Shown here: piece after piece, positions 18,070-27,684 of the stretch
Numbering within the stretch: position 1 is the stretch's first letter
Layout: the number at the start of each line of letters is the position of its first letter
Assembly (NCBI GenBank): GCA_001897755.1
Contig: MKUJ01000001.1
Coordinates: forward strand, 69,802-133,801
Direction: 5' to 3'
DNA length: 64,000 nt
Source: Afipia sp. 64-13
Lineage (GTDB): Bacteria; Pseudomonadota; Alphaproteobacteria; Rhizobiales; Xanthobacteraceae
Translations under genes and position numbers: made by a program
Notes under the pieces: generated by a model
Seen by the model: only the letters and a program-made list of their open reading frames with translations
Told to the model about the DNA's origin: nothing
Database searches by the model: none

Positions 18070-18231
18070 ATGTTTGCCCTGTTGAGTGTCGCGAGTGTCG
18101 TGGCGGGGACAGCGCTGGCGTGGGCCTCGGATCGGCATGCCGCCCATCGGGATTTGCTGGAGACCTGCGCGGGCATTTCCCTGTTCGCCGGCTTCGGACT
18201 GCTGGGCGCCTTGCTGCCGCGTCTGGCCTGA
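18070..18231 (+). CDS. small membrane protein, 53 residues, unknown
   Basis: The frame begins at ATG 18070 after GGAGAG (18059-18064) and encodes 'MFALLSVASVVAGTALAWAS', a polar centre with 'DRHAAHRDLLETC', then a second hydrophobic segment 'GISLFAGFGLLGALLPRLA'. It would form a two-helix hairpin in the membrane. It ends 18 bases before the stop of the convergent MauG-like gene. Good ribosome-binding site and composition support it; no family is recognised. Confidence 0.5.
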   Translation: MFALLSVASVVAGTALAWASDRHAAHRDLLETCAGISLFAGFGLLGALLPRLA

Positions 18232-18249
18232 TCGATCGAGACGCGCCGA

Positions 18250-19293
18250 TCACCGCGTCGGCGGCGGTGGATTCGGCTCGGACTTGTCGGCCGTCAGCGT
18301 GCGCAGGAATGCGATCAGCGCTTTCTTCTCAGGTTGCGTCAGCGACAGCGGCGTGATGGAGGGCGAACGACTGGGGCGATCGATGCCGCCTTTGTCATAC
18401 AGCTCGATGACGTCCTCCAATGTCGCGATCGAGCCGTCGTGCATATAGGGCCCGCGCCGGGCGACGTCGCGCAGCGTCGGCGTCTTGAAGGCGTATTGCA
18501 GCTTTTCCGATTTCGGGAACAACCGTCCGCGTCCGATATCGTTGCCGGTGGCGGAGCCTATGTCCTGGAACGATCCGTCGGTGAACGATGGGCCGCTGTG
18601 GCAGCTCGCGCAGTGCGCCTTGCCGTTGAACAGCGCGAAACCGCGCTTGGCCTCGGCGCCGATGGCGGTCTCGTCGCCCATGATCCAGCGATCGAACGGC
18701 GCTTCGCCGGCGATGATGGTGCGCTCGTAGGTTGCCAGCGCCTGCTCGATGCGCGGTCGCGTGATGTCGCCGTCGCCAAACGCGACGGTGAAGGCGGCGA
18801 CGTAGCGCGGAGCGGCGCGCAGGCGGTGCACCAGATCGGGCTCGGTCATGTTCATGTTCTGCGGACTGGTCAGCGGCGCGAAGGCCACCGACTCCAGATC
18901 GGGAAATTTTCCGTCCCAGCCGAGCAGATCAAGAAACGCGATGTCGATCAGCGTCGGGCTGCGAAGCTCGATGCCCGCGGGGTCCTCGCCGATGGCGTGC
19001 GGCAGGCCATCCGCCCATGCCTTTGCCGGCATATGGCACGACGAACACGAGTGCTTGCGCGATCGCGAAAGGATCGGATCGAAGAACAGCATCTTGCCGA
19101 GATCGGCCTTGGCCCTGGTGTAGGGATTGTCGTCCGGAAACGGGATGGCGGAAGGCCGCCGATAGCTGGCGCGCTGCGCATCGGAGAGAACGCCGGAGTC
19201 ATGCGCGCCTTCGGCGAGCAGGAAGCCGAGCGGCAAGCCGACAAGCAGGATCGCCGTGATCGGGAACCCGAGCCATCGTTTCATCTGTTTCAT
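18250..19293 (-). CDS. dihaem cytochrome c peroxidase / MauG-family protein
   Basis: 347 residues from ATG 19293. An N-terminal membrane anchor or signal (about 7-28) is followed by two haem-attachment sites, CSSCH (about 83-87) and CASCH (about 228-232), and the C-terminal family motif 'MHDGSIATLEDVIELYDKGG'. The family either reduces hydrogen peroxide or modifies partner proteins with a high-valent dihaem (MauG). Which one cannot be decided, because the distal ligand of the first haem needs alignment. No mauBEDA genes are nearby, so a peroxidase role is more likely. Confidence 0.9.
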   Translation of the reverse strand: MKQMKRWLGFPITAILLVGLPLGFLLAEGAHDSGVLSDAQRASYRRPSAIPFPDDNPYTRAKADLGKMLFFDPILSRSRKHSCSSCHMPAKAWADGLPHAIGEDPAGIELRSPTLIDIAFLDLLGWDGKFPDLESVAFAPLTSPQNMNMTEPDLVHRLRAAPRYVAAFTVAFGDGDITRPRIEQALATYERTIIAGEAPFDRWIMGDETAIGAEAKRGFALFNGKAHCASCHSGPSFTDGSFQDIGSATGNDIGRGRLFPKSEKLQYAFKTPTLRDVARRGPYMHDGSIATLEDVIELYDKGGIDRPSRSPSITPLSLTQPEKKALIAFLRTLTADKSEPNPPPPTR

Positions 19294-19456
19294 CAAGTCT
19301 TACAATGGCTTTGATATGCTTGAGCAAGACTTAAGATTTGATCGCCGGGCTCTGCGGCACGAGCAGGACAAATCTTCCGAGCGTCCGGAATTGCATGCCG
19401 GTTCCATTTTGCGCGGGAACATCGACAGACAGTGTCTGTAATTCCGGCGCTTCGTT

Positions 19457-19840
19457 TTATGCGGATGGTTTGCTGAACACGTAGGCCAGCCCCACCAGCA
19501 TCAGCGCGCCGGTGATCGCCAGAGGCAGCGGGCCGGGCCCGATCCCGATCCAGAGCCACAGAAAGCTGATGCTCATGCCTCCCAGCGCGAGCAGTTTGGC
19601 TTTCAGGGGAATCGCGCGGTTCTCGCGCCATGCCATGAGCGCGGGTCCGAATCGGGGATGCGACAGCAGCCAGCTCTCGAGCCGGGGAGACGAGCGGGCA
19701 AAGCACGCGGCCGCCAGAATCAGGAACGGCGTGGTCGGAAGCACGGGCAGGAACGCCCCGACAAAGCCGAGGACAACGAAGGTGATGCCGAGAAGCAGAT
19801 AGAGATAGCGCATCGGATCCATCGCCATGTCGCGCAACAA
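19457..19840 (-). CDS. DUF454 (YbaN-family) inner-membrane protein
   Basis: Up to 127 residues; the true start may be ATG 19813 ('MRYLYLLLGITFVVLGFVGA'), as family members begin at about this point. The DUF454 signature 'GAFLPVLPTTPFLILAAACFARSSPRL' is present in full, with 'WRENRAIPLKAK' before the last two helices. Function in the family is unknown, though members often sit near haem or copper genes. It is on the same strand as the dihaem cytochrome gene, 160 bases upstream of it. Confidence 0.85.
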   Translation of the reverse strand: MLRDMAMDPMRYLYLLLGITFVVLGFVGAFLPVLPTTPFLILAAACFARSSPRLESWLLSHPRFGPALMAWRENRAIPLKAKLLALGGMSISFLWLWIGIGPGPLPLAITGALMLVGLAYVFSKPSA

Positions 19841-20138
19841 GACTTGCCGGTGTCGAACGCTCCGCTTTCCATGCGCGGACGTTCGTTCTCTTTAACAATG
19901 TCTGGCGCTTTCACAATGTCCGGTGGCGGACGCGCACGCCGGGCCGAAACTGCGGGGCGCCGTGTCTCGCAGCCCCGCCGATCGCCTCGCGCAGCGCGAG
20001 CTGCGTGGCATGCTTTACGGGGCGTGATCCCTGAATCTGGATATCGTCCCTCGTGTCGCTCACACAGGACCGGCAGGAAAGAAGAAGGGCGGACGGCGCG
20101 CTGCTGCGTGAAATCGCGATTCGCGGCGTGGCTGCGCG

Positions 20139-21017
20139 TCAGTGTCGCGGGCGGCCTGCGGCCACGGCCCGCAGATTCGCCAGCCGCGAAATGGAATGTG
20201 CGGCGAGCTTCTGTGCGAATTCGAGACTGCTCTGGTCGGTGGCACTGTCGGCATCGTCGAGATAGATGTTCGACAGTTGCTCGGCCCGCCGCAGGGCACG
20301 CTGCTTGACCTGTTCGAGTTCGCCGGGGGCGGGCGTTTCGATGTCGTCAGGCGGAATGTCGTCGGAAGGCGCGAGCACGCCGGCCTGCAGAAGCTGCTCG
20401 CTCTGCGCCGGCGACAGAGTCTGCGACCACGCCAGCATATCTCGCCGCAACAGGCTTTCCAGCAGGGCGGCGGACATGTCCCTGTCGCCCTGATTGCCTT
20501 CGGCGGTCGTTTTATGTTCGTTTTGCCATGCAAGGCGTCGCTCGCGGCGCAGCAGATTGCCGTCGGCCAGCGCCTCCCGCGCCAGCCGTTCGGCCGCGGC
20601 GCTCACCGCTAAATTTCCGGCGAGCGCCGCGATATAGGTCCAGAATACGAACGCGCGCCGGCGATGGCGGACCGCGAGAGCCCATACGGCGTAGGGCGTG
20701 GACAGGCGCGAGTCCGCGATGTCCACAATTTCCTGCATTGGGACCAGATCGACGACGTCGGCCGGCAGCTTTTTCAGATCGGGAGATTGGCCGCACGCTT
20801 CGACGCAGGCCTTCGCGATCGCATCGGCCCGGATTTTTTCCCGCGATACAAGAGTCTCGAACACCGGTTGCAGGGCGTCGGCATTCTGATCGGCATGCGT
20901 CACCGCCGCGCTGTAATGCTGCACTGCGCGTTGAGCCTGATGGAAGGCAACGGCGTAAAATTCCGGCAGGCTCGTGATCGGCGCCGGCGTCGTTGTCAGC
21001 AGAGGCTTTTCATGCAT
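20139..21017 (-). CDS. ferritin-like/rubrerythrin-related protein with degenerate metal ligands
   Basis: 292 residues from ATG 21017, preceded by GAGGCG. Two helical ferritin-like pairs can be recognised: 'FYAVAFHQAQRAVQHY' with 'LVSREKIRADAIAK', and 'YAVWALAVRHRRRAFVFWTY' with 'AAERLAREALADGNLLRRER'. In metal-binding relatives the second helix of each pair carries E-E-x-x-H; here these positions read R-E-K-I-R and E-A-L-A-D, so a diiron site is probably lost. The rest is polar and helical. It is divergent from nosR and shares the FNR-type box, so it is likely expressed under denitrifying conditions. Confidence 0.6.
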   Translation of the reverse strand: MHEKPLLTTTPAPITSLPEFYAVAFHQAQRAVQHYSAAVTHADQNADALQPVFETLVSREKIRADAIAKACVEACGQSPDLKKLPADVVDLVPMQEIVDIADSRLSTPYAVWALAVRHRRRAFVFWTYIAALAGNLAVSAAAERLAREALADGNLLRRERRLAWQNEHKTTAEGNQGDRDMSAALLESLLRRDMLAWSQTLSPAQSEQLLQAGVLAPSDDIPPDDIETPAPGELEQVKQRALRRAEQLSNIYLDDADSATDQSSLEFAQKLAAHSISRLANLRAVAAGRPRH

Positions 21018-21043
21018 GCAGCGTTTCGCCTCGCAATCCGTGA

Positions 21044-21057
21044 TTGATATAGAGCAA
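21044..21057. promoter_or_regulatory. FNR/NnrR/FixK-type operator upstream of nosR
   Basis: TTGAT-ATAG-AGCAA matches the Crp/FNR consensus TTGAT-N4-ATCAA with one mismatch. Its centre is about 54 bases before the nosR ATG and about 33 bases before the divergent ferritin-like gene start. In denitrifying rhizobia, FixK2, NnrR or DNR-type regulators activate nosR from such boxes; which one acts here cannot be seen. Confidence 0.75.
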
Positions 21058-21104
21058 ATACCTATATTATCTCTACTGCTAGAGAAGTCCATGCGGGGTT
21101 GCTA

Positions 21105-23456
21105 ATGGATAGGAACCGGCGGCGTCGTTTTTTGTTGGCTTCTTCTGAAGCTGCAAAAGCGGATGGGGACGGCTTGTCTAAATTCCGAGATTTCTGCGTC
21201 GCTCGCATCCTCGCCCTCGTTGTTCTGGCCGGAGCGTTTTTCTTTGCTGCCGATGCGCACGCAGCGAGCGAGCTCGGCGCGTATCTGAGCAAGGCGCAGC
21301 CGGCGGAATTGATTCCGGAGGCAACGCGCTTCGGGCCGCTGCAGGGCGATCCGCCCGTCGCGCCGATCTACAAGGACGATCAGCTTCTCGGTTTTGCCTA
21401 CCTCAATTCGGATTTCTCCAATGCGGTCGGCTATTCGGGAAAGCCGATCAAGGTTCTGGTCGGGATCAGCACGCAGGGCGTGCTCGCCGGATTCAAGCTG
21501 GTCGAACATAAAGAGCCGATCGTCCTGATCGGCATTCCGGAAAAACGCATTCTCGACGCCGTCAACAAGCTGGTCGGCACCGAAATGACCCCGGTGGTCA
21601 GCGGCGCGGCGAAGGCGCCGCAGGTCGATATCGTCAGCGGCGCGACCGTCACCGTGCTGGTGATCGGCGACAGCATCGTCCGCTCGGCGACGAAACTGAT
21701 CAAGACCGGGCGGCTCGGAGGGCAGGGGCAGGCCGGGGTTGCGGCGGTCGCGGCGCAGGTGGTCAAGACCATCGATATGAGCAAGAGCCAGACGCTCGAC
21801 TGGCAGACCCTGCTGGGCGACGGCTCGATCCGGCGGCTGCATCTGAGCGTGGCCGATATCAACGAGGCTTACGAGAAATCAGGCAACGCGGCGGCGGTGG
21901 CGCATGCCGAGACCGGCGATCCGGCGGACGATTTCATCGATCTTTATGTCGCCGATGTCGCGGTGCCGACCATCGGCCGCAGCCTGCTCGGCGATGATGG
22001 CTATGAGCGCCTCAAGGCGCGGCTGAAGCCCGGCCAGCAGGCGCTGGTGGTCGCGGGCTCCGGCCGTTATTCGTTCAAGGGATCGGGCTATGTCCGCGGC
22101 GGCATCTTCGATCGCATCGAGCTTTTGCAGGACGGCAACAGCATCCGCTTCCGCGACCGCGATCACACAAGGCTGGGTGATTTTGCCGTAGAGGGCGCGC
22201 CGGCCTTTCCCGAGATCAGTCTGTTCGTGCTGCCGCCGGATTTCACCTTCGATCCGGCCGAACCGTGGACATTGCAGCTTTTGGTGCAGCGTGCCATCGG
22301 CGCGCGCGACAAGGCGTTCTTGACGTTCGATCTCGGCTACACGCTGCCGGACGTTTATCTGAAGCGTGAACAACCGGCGACGGTGGTTCACACCGCGCCA
22401 GCCGCATCAGCGCCGCCGCAGCCTGCGCCAAGCGCGGAGGCGACGGCGCCCGACGATGAGCCGCTGTGGATGCGGATCTGGCGCGGCGACGTGGTGCGGA
22501 TCGGCATCACCATATTCGCCCTCGGCACGCTGACCCTGATCTTCTTTTTCCAGAACGTGCTGGTGCGCCGGCCGCAGGTCTATGTCTGGGTGCGCCGCGC
22601 CTATCTGTTGTTCGTGCTGGTCTGGCTCGGCTGGTACGTCAACGCGCAGCTTTCGGTGGTCAATGTCCTGACCTTCATGAGTTCGCTGCTGACCGGCTTT
22701 AGCTGGGAGTATTTCCTCTCCGCGCCGCACATCTTCCTGCTGTGGGCGTCGGTGGCCGCGGGGCTGCTGTTCTGGGGACGCGGGCCGTTCTGCGGCTGGC
22801 TGTGTCCGTTCGGCGCGTTGCAGGAACTGCTCAACAACATCGCCCAGGCGGTGAAGGTGCCGCAGCTTCGGTTGCCATGGGGCCTGCACGAGCGGCTGTG
22901 GCCGATCAAATACATGATCTTCCTCGTTCTGTTCGGGCTGTCGCTGTATTCCACGGCGCTGGCCGAGCAGATCGCCGAGATCGAGCCGTTCAAGACCGCG
23001 ATCATTCTTAAATTCGCGCGCGACTGGCCGTTCGTGATCTACGCACTGACCTTGCTGGCCGCCGGATTGTTCATCGAGCGTTTCTTCTGCCGCTATCTGT
23101 GTCCGCTCGGCGCGGCGCTCGCCATTCCCGGCCGCATCCGCATGTTCGAGTGGCTGCGCCGCTGGCCGGAATGCGGCTCGCCCTGCCAGCGCTGCGCGGT
23201 CGAATGTCCGGTGCAGGCGATCCATCCCGAGGGACACATTAACGTCAACGAATGCATCTACTGCATGCACTGTCAGGAGCTTTATTTCGACGATCATCGC
23301 TGTCCGCACATGATCCAGGTGCGTCTCAAGCGGGAGAAGCGCGAAGCGCTGTCCTCGCCATCCATGCGGGCCGGAAAAGGGCCGAACACAATCATTACTG
23401 CCGGGGGCAAGACGGTCAGCGCGCCCGGCGGCTCGGTCGCAACACCTACAACCTGA
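21105..23456 (+). CDS. nosR: NosR, membrane flavo-iron-sulfur regulator/electron donor of N2O reductase
   Basis: 783 residues from ATG 21105 (TTG 21099 is an alternative). An Arg-rich N-terminus precedes a signal-anchor (about 27-50). The periplasmic FMN-binding domain carries the covalent flavin motif 'VSGATVTVLV' (about 176-185). The membrane part has polyferredoxin-type motifs CGWLCPFGA (about 563) and CRYLCPLGA (about 662), and the cytoplasmic end has CGSPCQRCAVECP and CIYCMHCQELYF clusters. NosR is needed for nosZ expression and for electron flow to NosZ. Seventeen bases separate it from nosZ. Confidence 0.96.
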   Translation: MDRNRRRRFLLASSEAAKADGDGLSKFRDFCVARILALVVLAGAFFFAADAHAASELGAYLSKAQPAELIPEATRFGPLQGDPPVAPIYKDDQLLGFAYLNSDFSNAVGYSGKPIKVLVGISTQGVLAGFKLVEHKEPIVLIGIPEKRILDAVNKLVGTEMTPVVSGAAKAPQVDIVSGATVTVLVIGDSIVRSATKLIKTGRLGGQGQAGVAAVAAQVVKTIDMSKSQTLDWQTLLGDGSIRRLHLSVADINEAYEKSGNAAAVAHAETGDPADDFIDLYVADVAVPTIGRSLLGDDGYERLKARLKPGQQALVVAGSGRYSFKGSGYVRGGIFDRIELLQDGNSIRFRDRDHTRLGDFAVEGAPAFPEISLFVLPPDFTFDPAEPWTLQLLVQRAIGARDKAFLTFDLGYTLPDVYLKREQPATVVHTAPAASAPPQPAPSAEATAPDDEPLWMRIWRGDVVRIGITIFALGTLTLIFFFQNVLVRRPQVYVWVRRAYLLFVLVWLGWYVNAQLSVVNVLTFMSSLLTGFSWEYFLSAPHIFLLWASVAAGLLFWGRGPFCGWLCPFGALQELLNNIAQAVKVPQLRLPWGLHERLWPIKYMIFLVLFGLSLYSTALAEQIAEIEPFKTAIILKFARDWPFVIYALTLLAAGLFIERFFCRYLCPLGAALAIPGRIRMFEWLRRWPECGSPCQRCAVECPVQAIHPEGHINVNECIYCMHCQELYFDDHRCPHMIQVRLKREKREALSSPSMRAGKGPNTIITAGGKTVSAPGGSVATPTT

Positions 23457-23473
23457 AAAGCTAGGAGAGTTTC

Positions 23474-25402
23474 ATGAGCAACCAAGAAGGCGACAAGGGC
23501 GTCAGCCGCCGGGCATTGCTTGGCACGACGGCTGCAGCGGCCGGTGTCGGACTTGCCGGCGGAGCGGGCCTCACCACGATCGCGGAGGCCCAGACCAAGG
23601 CGCAGCCGAAAGCGCCGGCGGCACGGCCCGCGGTTCACAAGACCGAGGTCGCGCCCGGCGAGCTCGACGAATATTACGTGTTCTTCTCGTCCGGCCAGTC
23701 GGGCGAACTGCGCATCGTCGGCATGCCCTCGATGCGCGAGCTGATGCGCGTGCCGGTGTTCAACCGCTGCAGCGCGACCGGCTGGGGCCAGACCAACGAG
23801 AGTCTCAAGGTGCTCACCGAGGGACTGACGCCGGAATCGCGCGAATTCCTGAAGAATCGCGGCGGCACCTACATGAACGGCGACCTGCATCATCCGCACA
23901 TCTCCTTCACCAACGGCACCTATGACGGCCGCTACGCCTTCATGAACGACAAGGCCAACACCCGCGTTGCGCGCGTGCGCCTCGACGTCATGAAGTGCGA
24001 CAAGATCATCCAGTTGCCGAACCAGCACACGGTGCACGGCCTGCGCGTGCAGAAATATCCGCGCACCGGCTACGTGTTTGCCAACGGCGAGGATGGTGTG
24101 CCGTTGCCGAACGACGGCAAGATTCTCGACAAGCCGAAAGAGTATTATTCGATCTTCACGGCGGTCGACGGCGACACCATGAAGGTGGCCTGGCAGGTCA
24201 TCGTCGACGGCAACCTCGACAACGTTGATGCCGACTATCAGGGCAAGTATGCCTTCGCCACCTGCTACAATTCCGAAGGCGGCGTCACGCTGGCGGAAAT
24301 GACTGCCAACGAGCAGGACTGGGTCACCATCTTCAATATCAAGCGCATCGAGGAGGCGGTGAAGAAGGGCGACTACAAGGAAATGGGCGGCGTGCCGGTG
24401 CTCGACGGCCGTCATGGTTCACCTTACACCCGCTACGTGCCGGTCTCCAACAGTCCGCACGGCATCAACACCGCGCCGGACGGCATTCACGTGGTTGCCA
24501 ACGGCAAGCTCTCGCCCACCGTTACCGTGTTCGACGTACGCAAGTTCGACGACCTGTTCGACGACAAGATCAAGCCGCGCGACGTCGTGGTGGCGGAGCC
24601 CGAGCTCGGCCTCGGCCCGCTGCACACCGCTTATGACGGCAAGGGCAACGCCTACACCACGCTGTTCATCGACAGCCAGATCTGCAAGTGGAACATCGAT
24701 CTGGCCAAGCGCGCGTTCAAGGGCGAGAAGGTCGATCCGATCCTTCAGAAGCTCGACGTCCACTATCAGCCCGGCCACAACCACACCTCCATGGGCCAGA
24801 CCAAGGAGGCCGATGGAAAATGGCTGATCTCGCTGAACAAGTTCTCCAAGGACCGATTCCTCAATGTCGGCCCGCTGAAACCGGAGAACGATCAGCTCAT
24901 CGACATCTCGGGCGACAAGATGGCGCTGGTGCATGACGGCCCGAGCTTCGCCGAGCCGCACGACGCCACCATCGTCCATCGCTCCAAGATCAATCCGATT
25001 TCGATCTGGGATCGCGCCGACCCGTTCTTCGCCGACGCGGTGAAGCAGGCCAAGGCGGACGGCATCAACCTCGAAGCCGATTCAAAGGTGATCCGCGACG
25101 GCAACAAGGTGCGCGTCTACATGACGTCCACCGCGCCGGCGTTCGGTCTCGAGAAGTTCACGGTGAAACAGGGCGACGAGGTGACGGTCTATGTCACCAA
25201 CATCGATGCGGTGGAGGATCTCACCCACGGCTTCACCATCGTGAACTACGGCATCGCGATGGAAGTCGCGCCGCAGGCCACCGCTTCGGTGACGTTCACC
25301 GCCGGCAAGGCCGGGGTCTACTGGTATTACTGCCAGTGGTTCTGTCACGCCATGCATATGGAGATGAAGGGCCGTATGCTGGTCGAGCCGAGATCGGTCT
25401 GA
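23474..25402 (+). CDS. nosZ: NosZ, nitrous oxide reductase (clade I, Tat-exported)
   Basis: 642 residues, preceded by AGGAGAG. A twin-arginine signal (SRRALLGTT, residues about 11-19) marks the clade I enzyme. The seven-bladed propeller holds the tetranuclear CuZ centre; His-bearing motifs DLHHPH (about 137-142), '[11 protein letters not shown]', 'GPLHTAYDG', 'GHNHTSMG' and 'AEPHDA' are all present. The C-terminal cupredoxin domain binds CuA through C620, C624, H628 and M631 in '[12 protein letters not shown]'. It reduces N2O to N2 in the periplasm. Every ligand I could check is intact, so the enzyme should be functional. Confidence 0.98.
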   Translation: MSNQEGDKGVSRRALLGTTAAAAGVGLAGGAGLTTIAEAQTKAQPKAPAARPAVHKTEVAPGELDEYYVFFSSGQSGELRIVGMPSMRELMRVPVFNRCSATGWGQTNESLKVLTEGLTPESREFLKNRGGTYMNGDLHHPHISFTNGTYDGRYAFMNDKANTRVARVRLDVMKCDKIIQLPNQHTVHGLRVQKYPRTGYVFANGEDGVPLPNDGKILDKPKEYYSIFTAVDGDTMKVAWQVIVDGNLDNVDADYQGKYAFATCYNSEGGVTLAEMTANEQDWVTIFNIKRIEEAVKKGDYKEMGGVPVLDGRHGSPYTRYVPVSNSPHGINTAPDGIHVVANGKLSPTVTVFDVRKFDDLFDDKIKPRDVVVAEPELGLGPLHTAYDGKGNAYTTLFIDSQICKWNIDLAKRAFKGEKVDPILQKLDVHYQPGHNHTSMGQTKEADGKWLISLNKFSKDRFLNVGPLKPENDQLIDISGDKMALVHDGPSFAEPHDATIVHRSKINPISIWDRADPFFADAVKQAKADGINLEADSKVIRDGNKVRVYMTSTAPAFGLEKFTVKQGDEVTVYVTNIDAVEDLTHGFTIVNYGIAMEVAPQATASVTFTAGKAGVYWYYCQWFCHAMHMEMKGRMLVEPRSV

Positions 25403-25414
25403 GGCAGGGCATTC

Positions 25415-26776
25415 GTGCGACGTGCTTTCAACATCGTTCCGGCGGCGGTTCTCGCCGCCGGACTCTCCAGCTTCGCCGGCGCGGAGACGCTGACGTTTGC
25501 GCCGGGGCAGTTCTCGCAGCAGGCGCTGGACCGGGCACAGGACGGCGACGTCATCGTGCTCGCGTCCGGAGACCATCAAGGACCGATCCGGATCGAGCGG
25601 CGCGTTGTGCTGCAAGGCGAGGCCGGCGCGACCCTGACCGGAAACGGCGCGGGCAGCGTGATCGGCGTCTACGGGCCGGGCGTGGAAATCCGCGGGCTGA
25701 CCATCAAGGGCTCGGGCCGCGATCTGCAGGCGATGGATTCCGGAGTCTATCTCGAAAAGACCGCCGAGCGGACACTGATCGAGAACAACCGTATCGTCGG
25801 CAATCTGTTCGGCGTTTATGTCCACGGCGCCACGGGATCGCGTGTTCTGAACAATGTGATCGAAGGTTTGCGGAACGTGCGCCGGGCCGATGCCGGCAAC
25901 GGCGTGTCGATCTGGAACGCGCCGGACGTGACCATCGACGGCAACACCGTCCGCTACGGCCGCGACGGTATCTTCACCATTTCCAGCCGCAAGGATCGCT
26001 TCATCAACAACCGCTTCGAGAATGTGCGCTTCGCCGTCCATTACATGTACACCAATGACAGCGAGGTCAGCGGCAACGTTTCGATCAGGAATCACGTTGG
26101 CTACGCCATCATGTATTCCAACCGTCTCGTCATTCAGGGCAATGTCTCGTATCGCGACCGCGATCACGGGCTGTTGTTCAATTATGCCAATTACTCGAAG
26201 ATCAGCGGCAATCTGGTTGCGGGCGGGGCGCTCGAGGAGACCTCTGGTGGGCAGGAGATGGCGAGTGACGAGCGGGGCATGCTCCCCGATGCGGGACCTG
26301 CCGCGCAGGGTGCGCGCAGCGGTCCCGGCAAATGCGTGTTCATCTACAATGCCAACCGCAATCAGTTTCATGACAACTGGTTCGAACGCTGCGAGATCGG
26401 TGTGCATTTCACCGCCGGCTCGGAAGGCAACGAGATCACCGGCAACGCGTTTGTCGGCAATCGCAATCAGGTGAAGTATGTCGGCACCCGCGACCTAGAC
26501 TGGTCGAAGGGCGGGCGCGGCAATTACTGGAGCGACAATCCGGCCTTCGATCTCAATGGCGACGGCGTCGCGGACACCGCGTATCGCCCCAACGATCTGG
26601 TCGATCGCGTGCTGTGGACCGCGCCCTCGGCGAAAATCCTGATCAACAGTCCCGCGGTGCAGGTGCTGCGCTGGGCGCAGGCGCAGTTTCCCGCGCTTTA
26701 TCCCGGCGGCGTGGTCGATACCCATCCCTTGATCGCACCGCCGCCACGGCCGCAAGCGGAGGCAGGTTTGCCATGA
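25415..26776 (+). CDS. nosD: NosD, periplasmic copper-loading beta-helix protein
   Basis: 453 residues starting at GTG 25415 after GAGG, with a signal peptide (cleavage near SFAGA-E). The body is a right-handed beta-helix of CASH repeats: 'NNRIVGNLFGVYVHGATGSR', 'GNTVRYGRDGIFTISSRKDR', 'YMYTNDSEVSGNV' and 'RGNYWSDNPAFDLNGDG' near the end. NosD works with the NosFY ABC transporter to deliver copper or sulfur for CuZ assembly in NosZ. Its stop overlaps the nosF start (ATGA, 26773-26776). Confidence 0.95.
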   Translation: MRRAFNIVPAAVLAAGLSSFAGAETLTFAPGQFSQQALDRAQDGDVIVLASGDHQGPIRIERRVVLQGEAGATLTGNGAGSVIGVYGPGVEIRGLTIKGSGRDLQAMDSGVYLEKTAERTLIENNRIVGNLFGVYVHGATGSRVLNNVIEGLRNVRRADAGNGVSIWNAPDVTIDGNTVRYGRDGIFTISSRKDRFINNRFENVRFAVHYMYTNDSEVSGNVSIRNHVGYAIMYSNRLVIQGNVSYRDRDHGLLFNYANYSKISGNLVAGGALEETSGGQEMASDERGMLPDAGPAAQGARSGPGKCVFIYNANRNQFHDNWFERCEIGVHFTAGSEGNEITGNAFVGNRNQVKYVGTRDLDWSKGGRGNYWSDNPAFDLNGDGVADTAYRPNDLVDRVLWTAPSAKILINSPAVQVLRWAQAQFPALYPGGVVDTHPLIAPPPRPQAEAGLP

Positions 26777-27684
26777 CCGCGACCGTTTCCATTCAGACCG
26801 TCGACAAGAGCTACGGCAAGATTTGCGCCCTGCGCGAGGTGTCGTTCGATCTGGCGCCGGGGCGCATCTGCGCGCTGGTCGGCCATAACGGCGCCGGCAA
26901 GACCACGCTGATCAAGCTGATGCTGGGGTTGATCCGCCCGAGCGGCGGCGCCATTCGCGTGCTGGGCGAGGATCCGGCAGCGGGCGAATTCTCGGCGCGC
27001 CGGATGCTCGGCTATCTGCCGGAAAACGTCGCCTTCAACGCTGCGCTGACCGGGCGCGAGACGCTGAGCTTCTACGCGCGGCTCAAGCAGCTCAAGCCCG
27101 CGACCGCGTGGCCCTTGCTCGACCGCGTCGGCCTCGGCGATGCCGCCGACCGGCGGGTCGGGACTTACTCGAAAGGCATGCGCCAGCGTCTCGGTCTAGC
27201 GCAGGCTCTGCTCGGACGTCCGCGCATTCTTCTGCTCGACGAGCCGACCACGGGTCTCGATCCGGCGCTGCGCCAGACCTTCTACGACATCCTGCATGAG
27301 TTGCGCGACGATGGCGCGACGGTGCTGATCTCCTCGCATGCGCTGAGCGAGCTCGAAGGCCGCGCCGAACACGTGCTGATCATGAACCGGGGCATTCTGG
27401 TGGCGCAGGGCACGCTGGCGGAATTGCGCCAGCTTTCGCAATTGCCGATCCGGGTTTCGTTCGACCTTGCCGAGGGTGACGATGACACGATGCCGGAGTG
27501 GCTGACGAATGGCGCGGTGCCGGACGCGAATGGCCATGTCGTGCTGGTGCAGGATAACGAGAAGAAGATGGAGCTGCTGCGATTGGCCGCCGGCGATCCG
27601 CGGGTGCGCAATATCGAGGTCGTGACGCCGACCCTCGACGATCTTTACGCGCATTTCCTGCGCGCGCGGGAGGCGGCCGAGTGA
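26773..27684 (+). CDS. nosF: NosF, ABC-type ATP-binding protein for NosZ maturation
   Basis: 303 residues. Walker A is GHNGAGKTT, the signature region reads 'YSKGMRQRLGLAQALLG' (SKGM variant usual for this family), and Walker B is ILLLDEPTTGLD. The C-terminal extension beyond residue 210 is typical of single-nucleotide-domain exporters. It energises NosY; together they act on the NosD substrate during CuZ assembly. It overlaps both neighbours by 4 bases. Confidence 0.95.
   Translation: MTATVSIQTVDKSYGKICALREVSFDLAPGRICALVGHNGAGKTTLIKLMLGLIRPSGGAIRVLGEDPAAGEFSARRMLGYLPENVAFNAALTGRETLSFYARLKQLKPATAWPLLDRVGLGDAADRRVGTYSKGMRQRLGLAQALLGRPRILLLDEPTTGLDPALRQTFYDILHELRDDGATVLISSHALSELEGRAEHVLIMNRGILVAQGTLAELRQLSQLPIRVSFDLAEGDDDTMPEWLTNGAVPDANGHVVLVQDNEKKMELLRLAAGDPRVRNIEVVTPTLDDLYAHFLRAREAAE

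Noticed and set aside
19303-19335. FNR-like box upstream of the dihaem cytochrome gene
   Set aside because: TTGCT and ATCAA half-sites are visible on the minus strand but are 7 bases apart instead of 4, so the spacing does not fit a Crp/FNR dimer.
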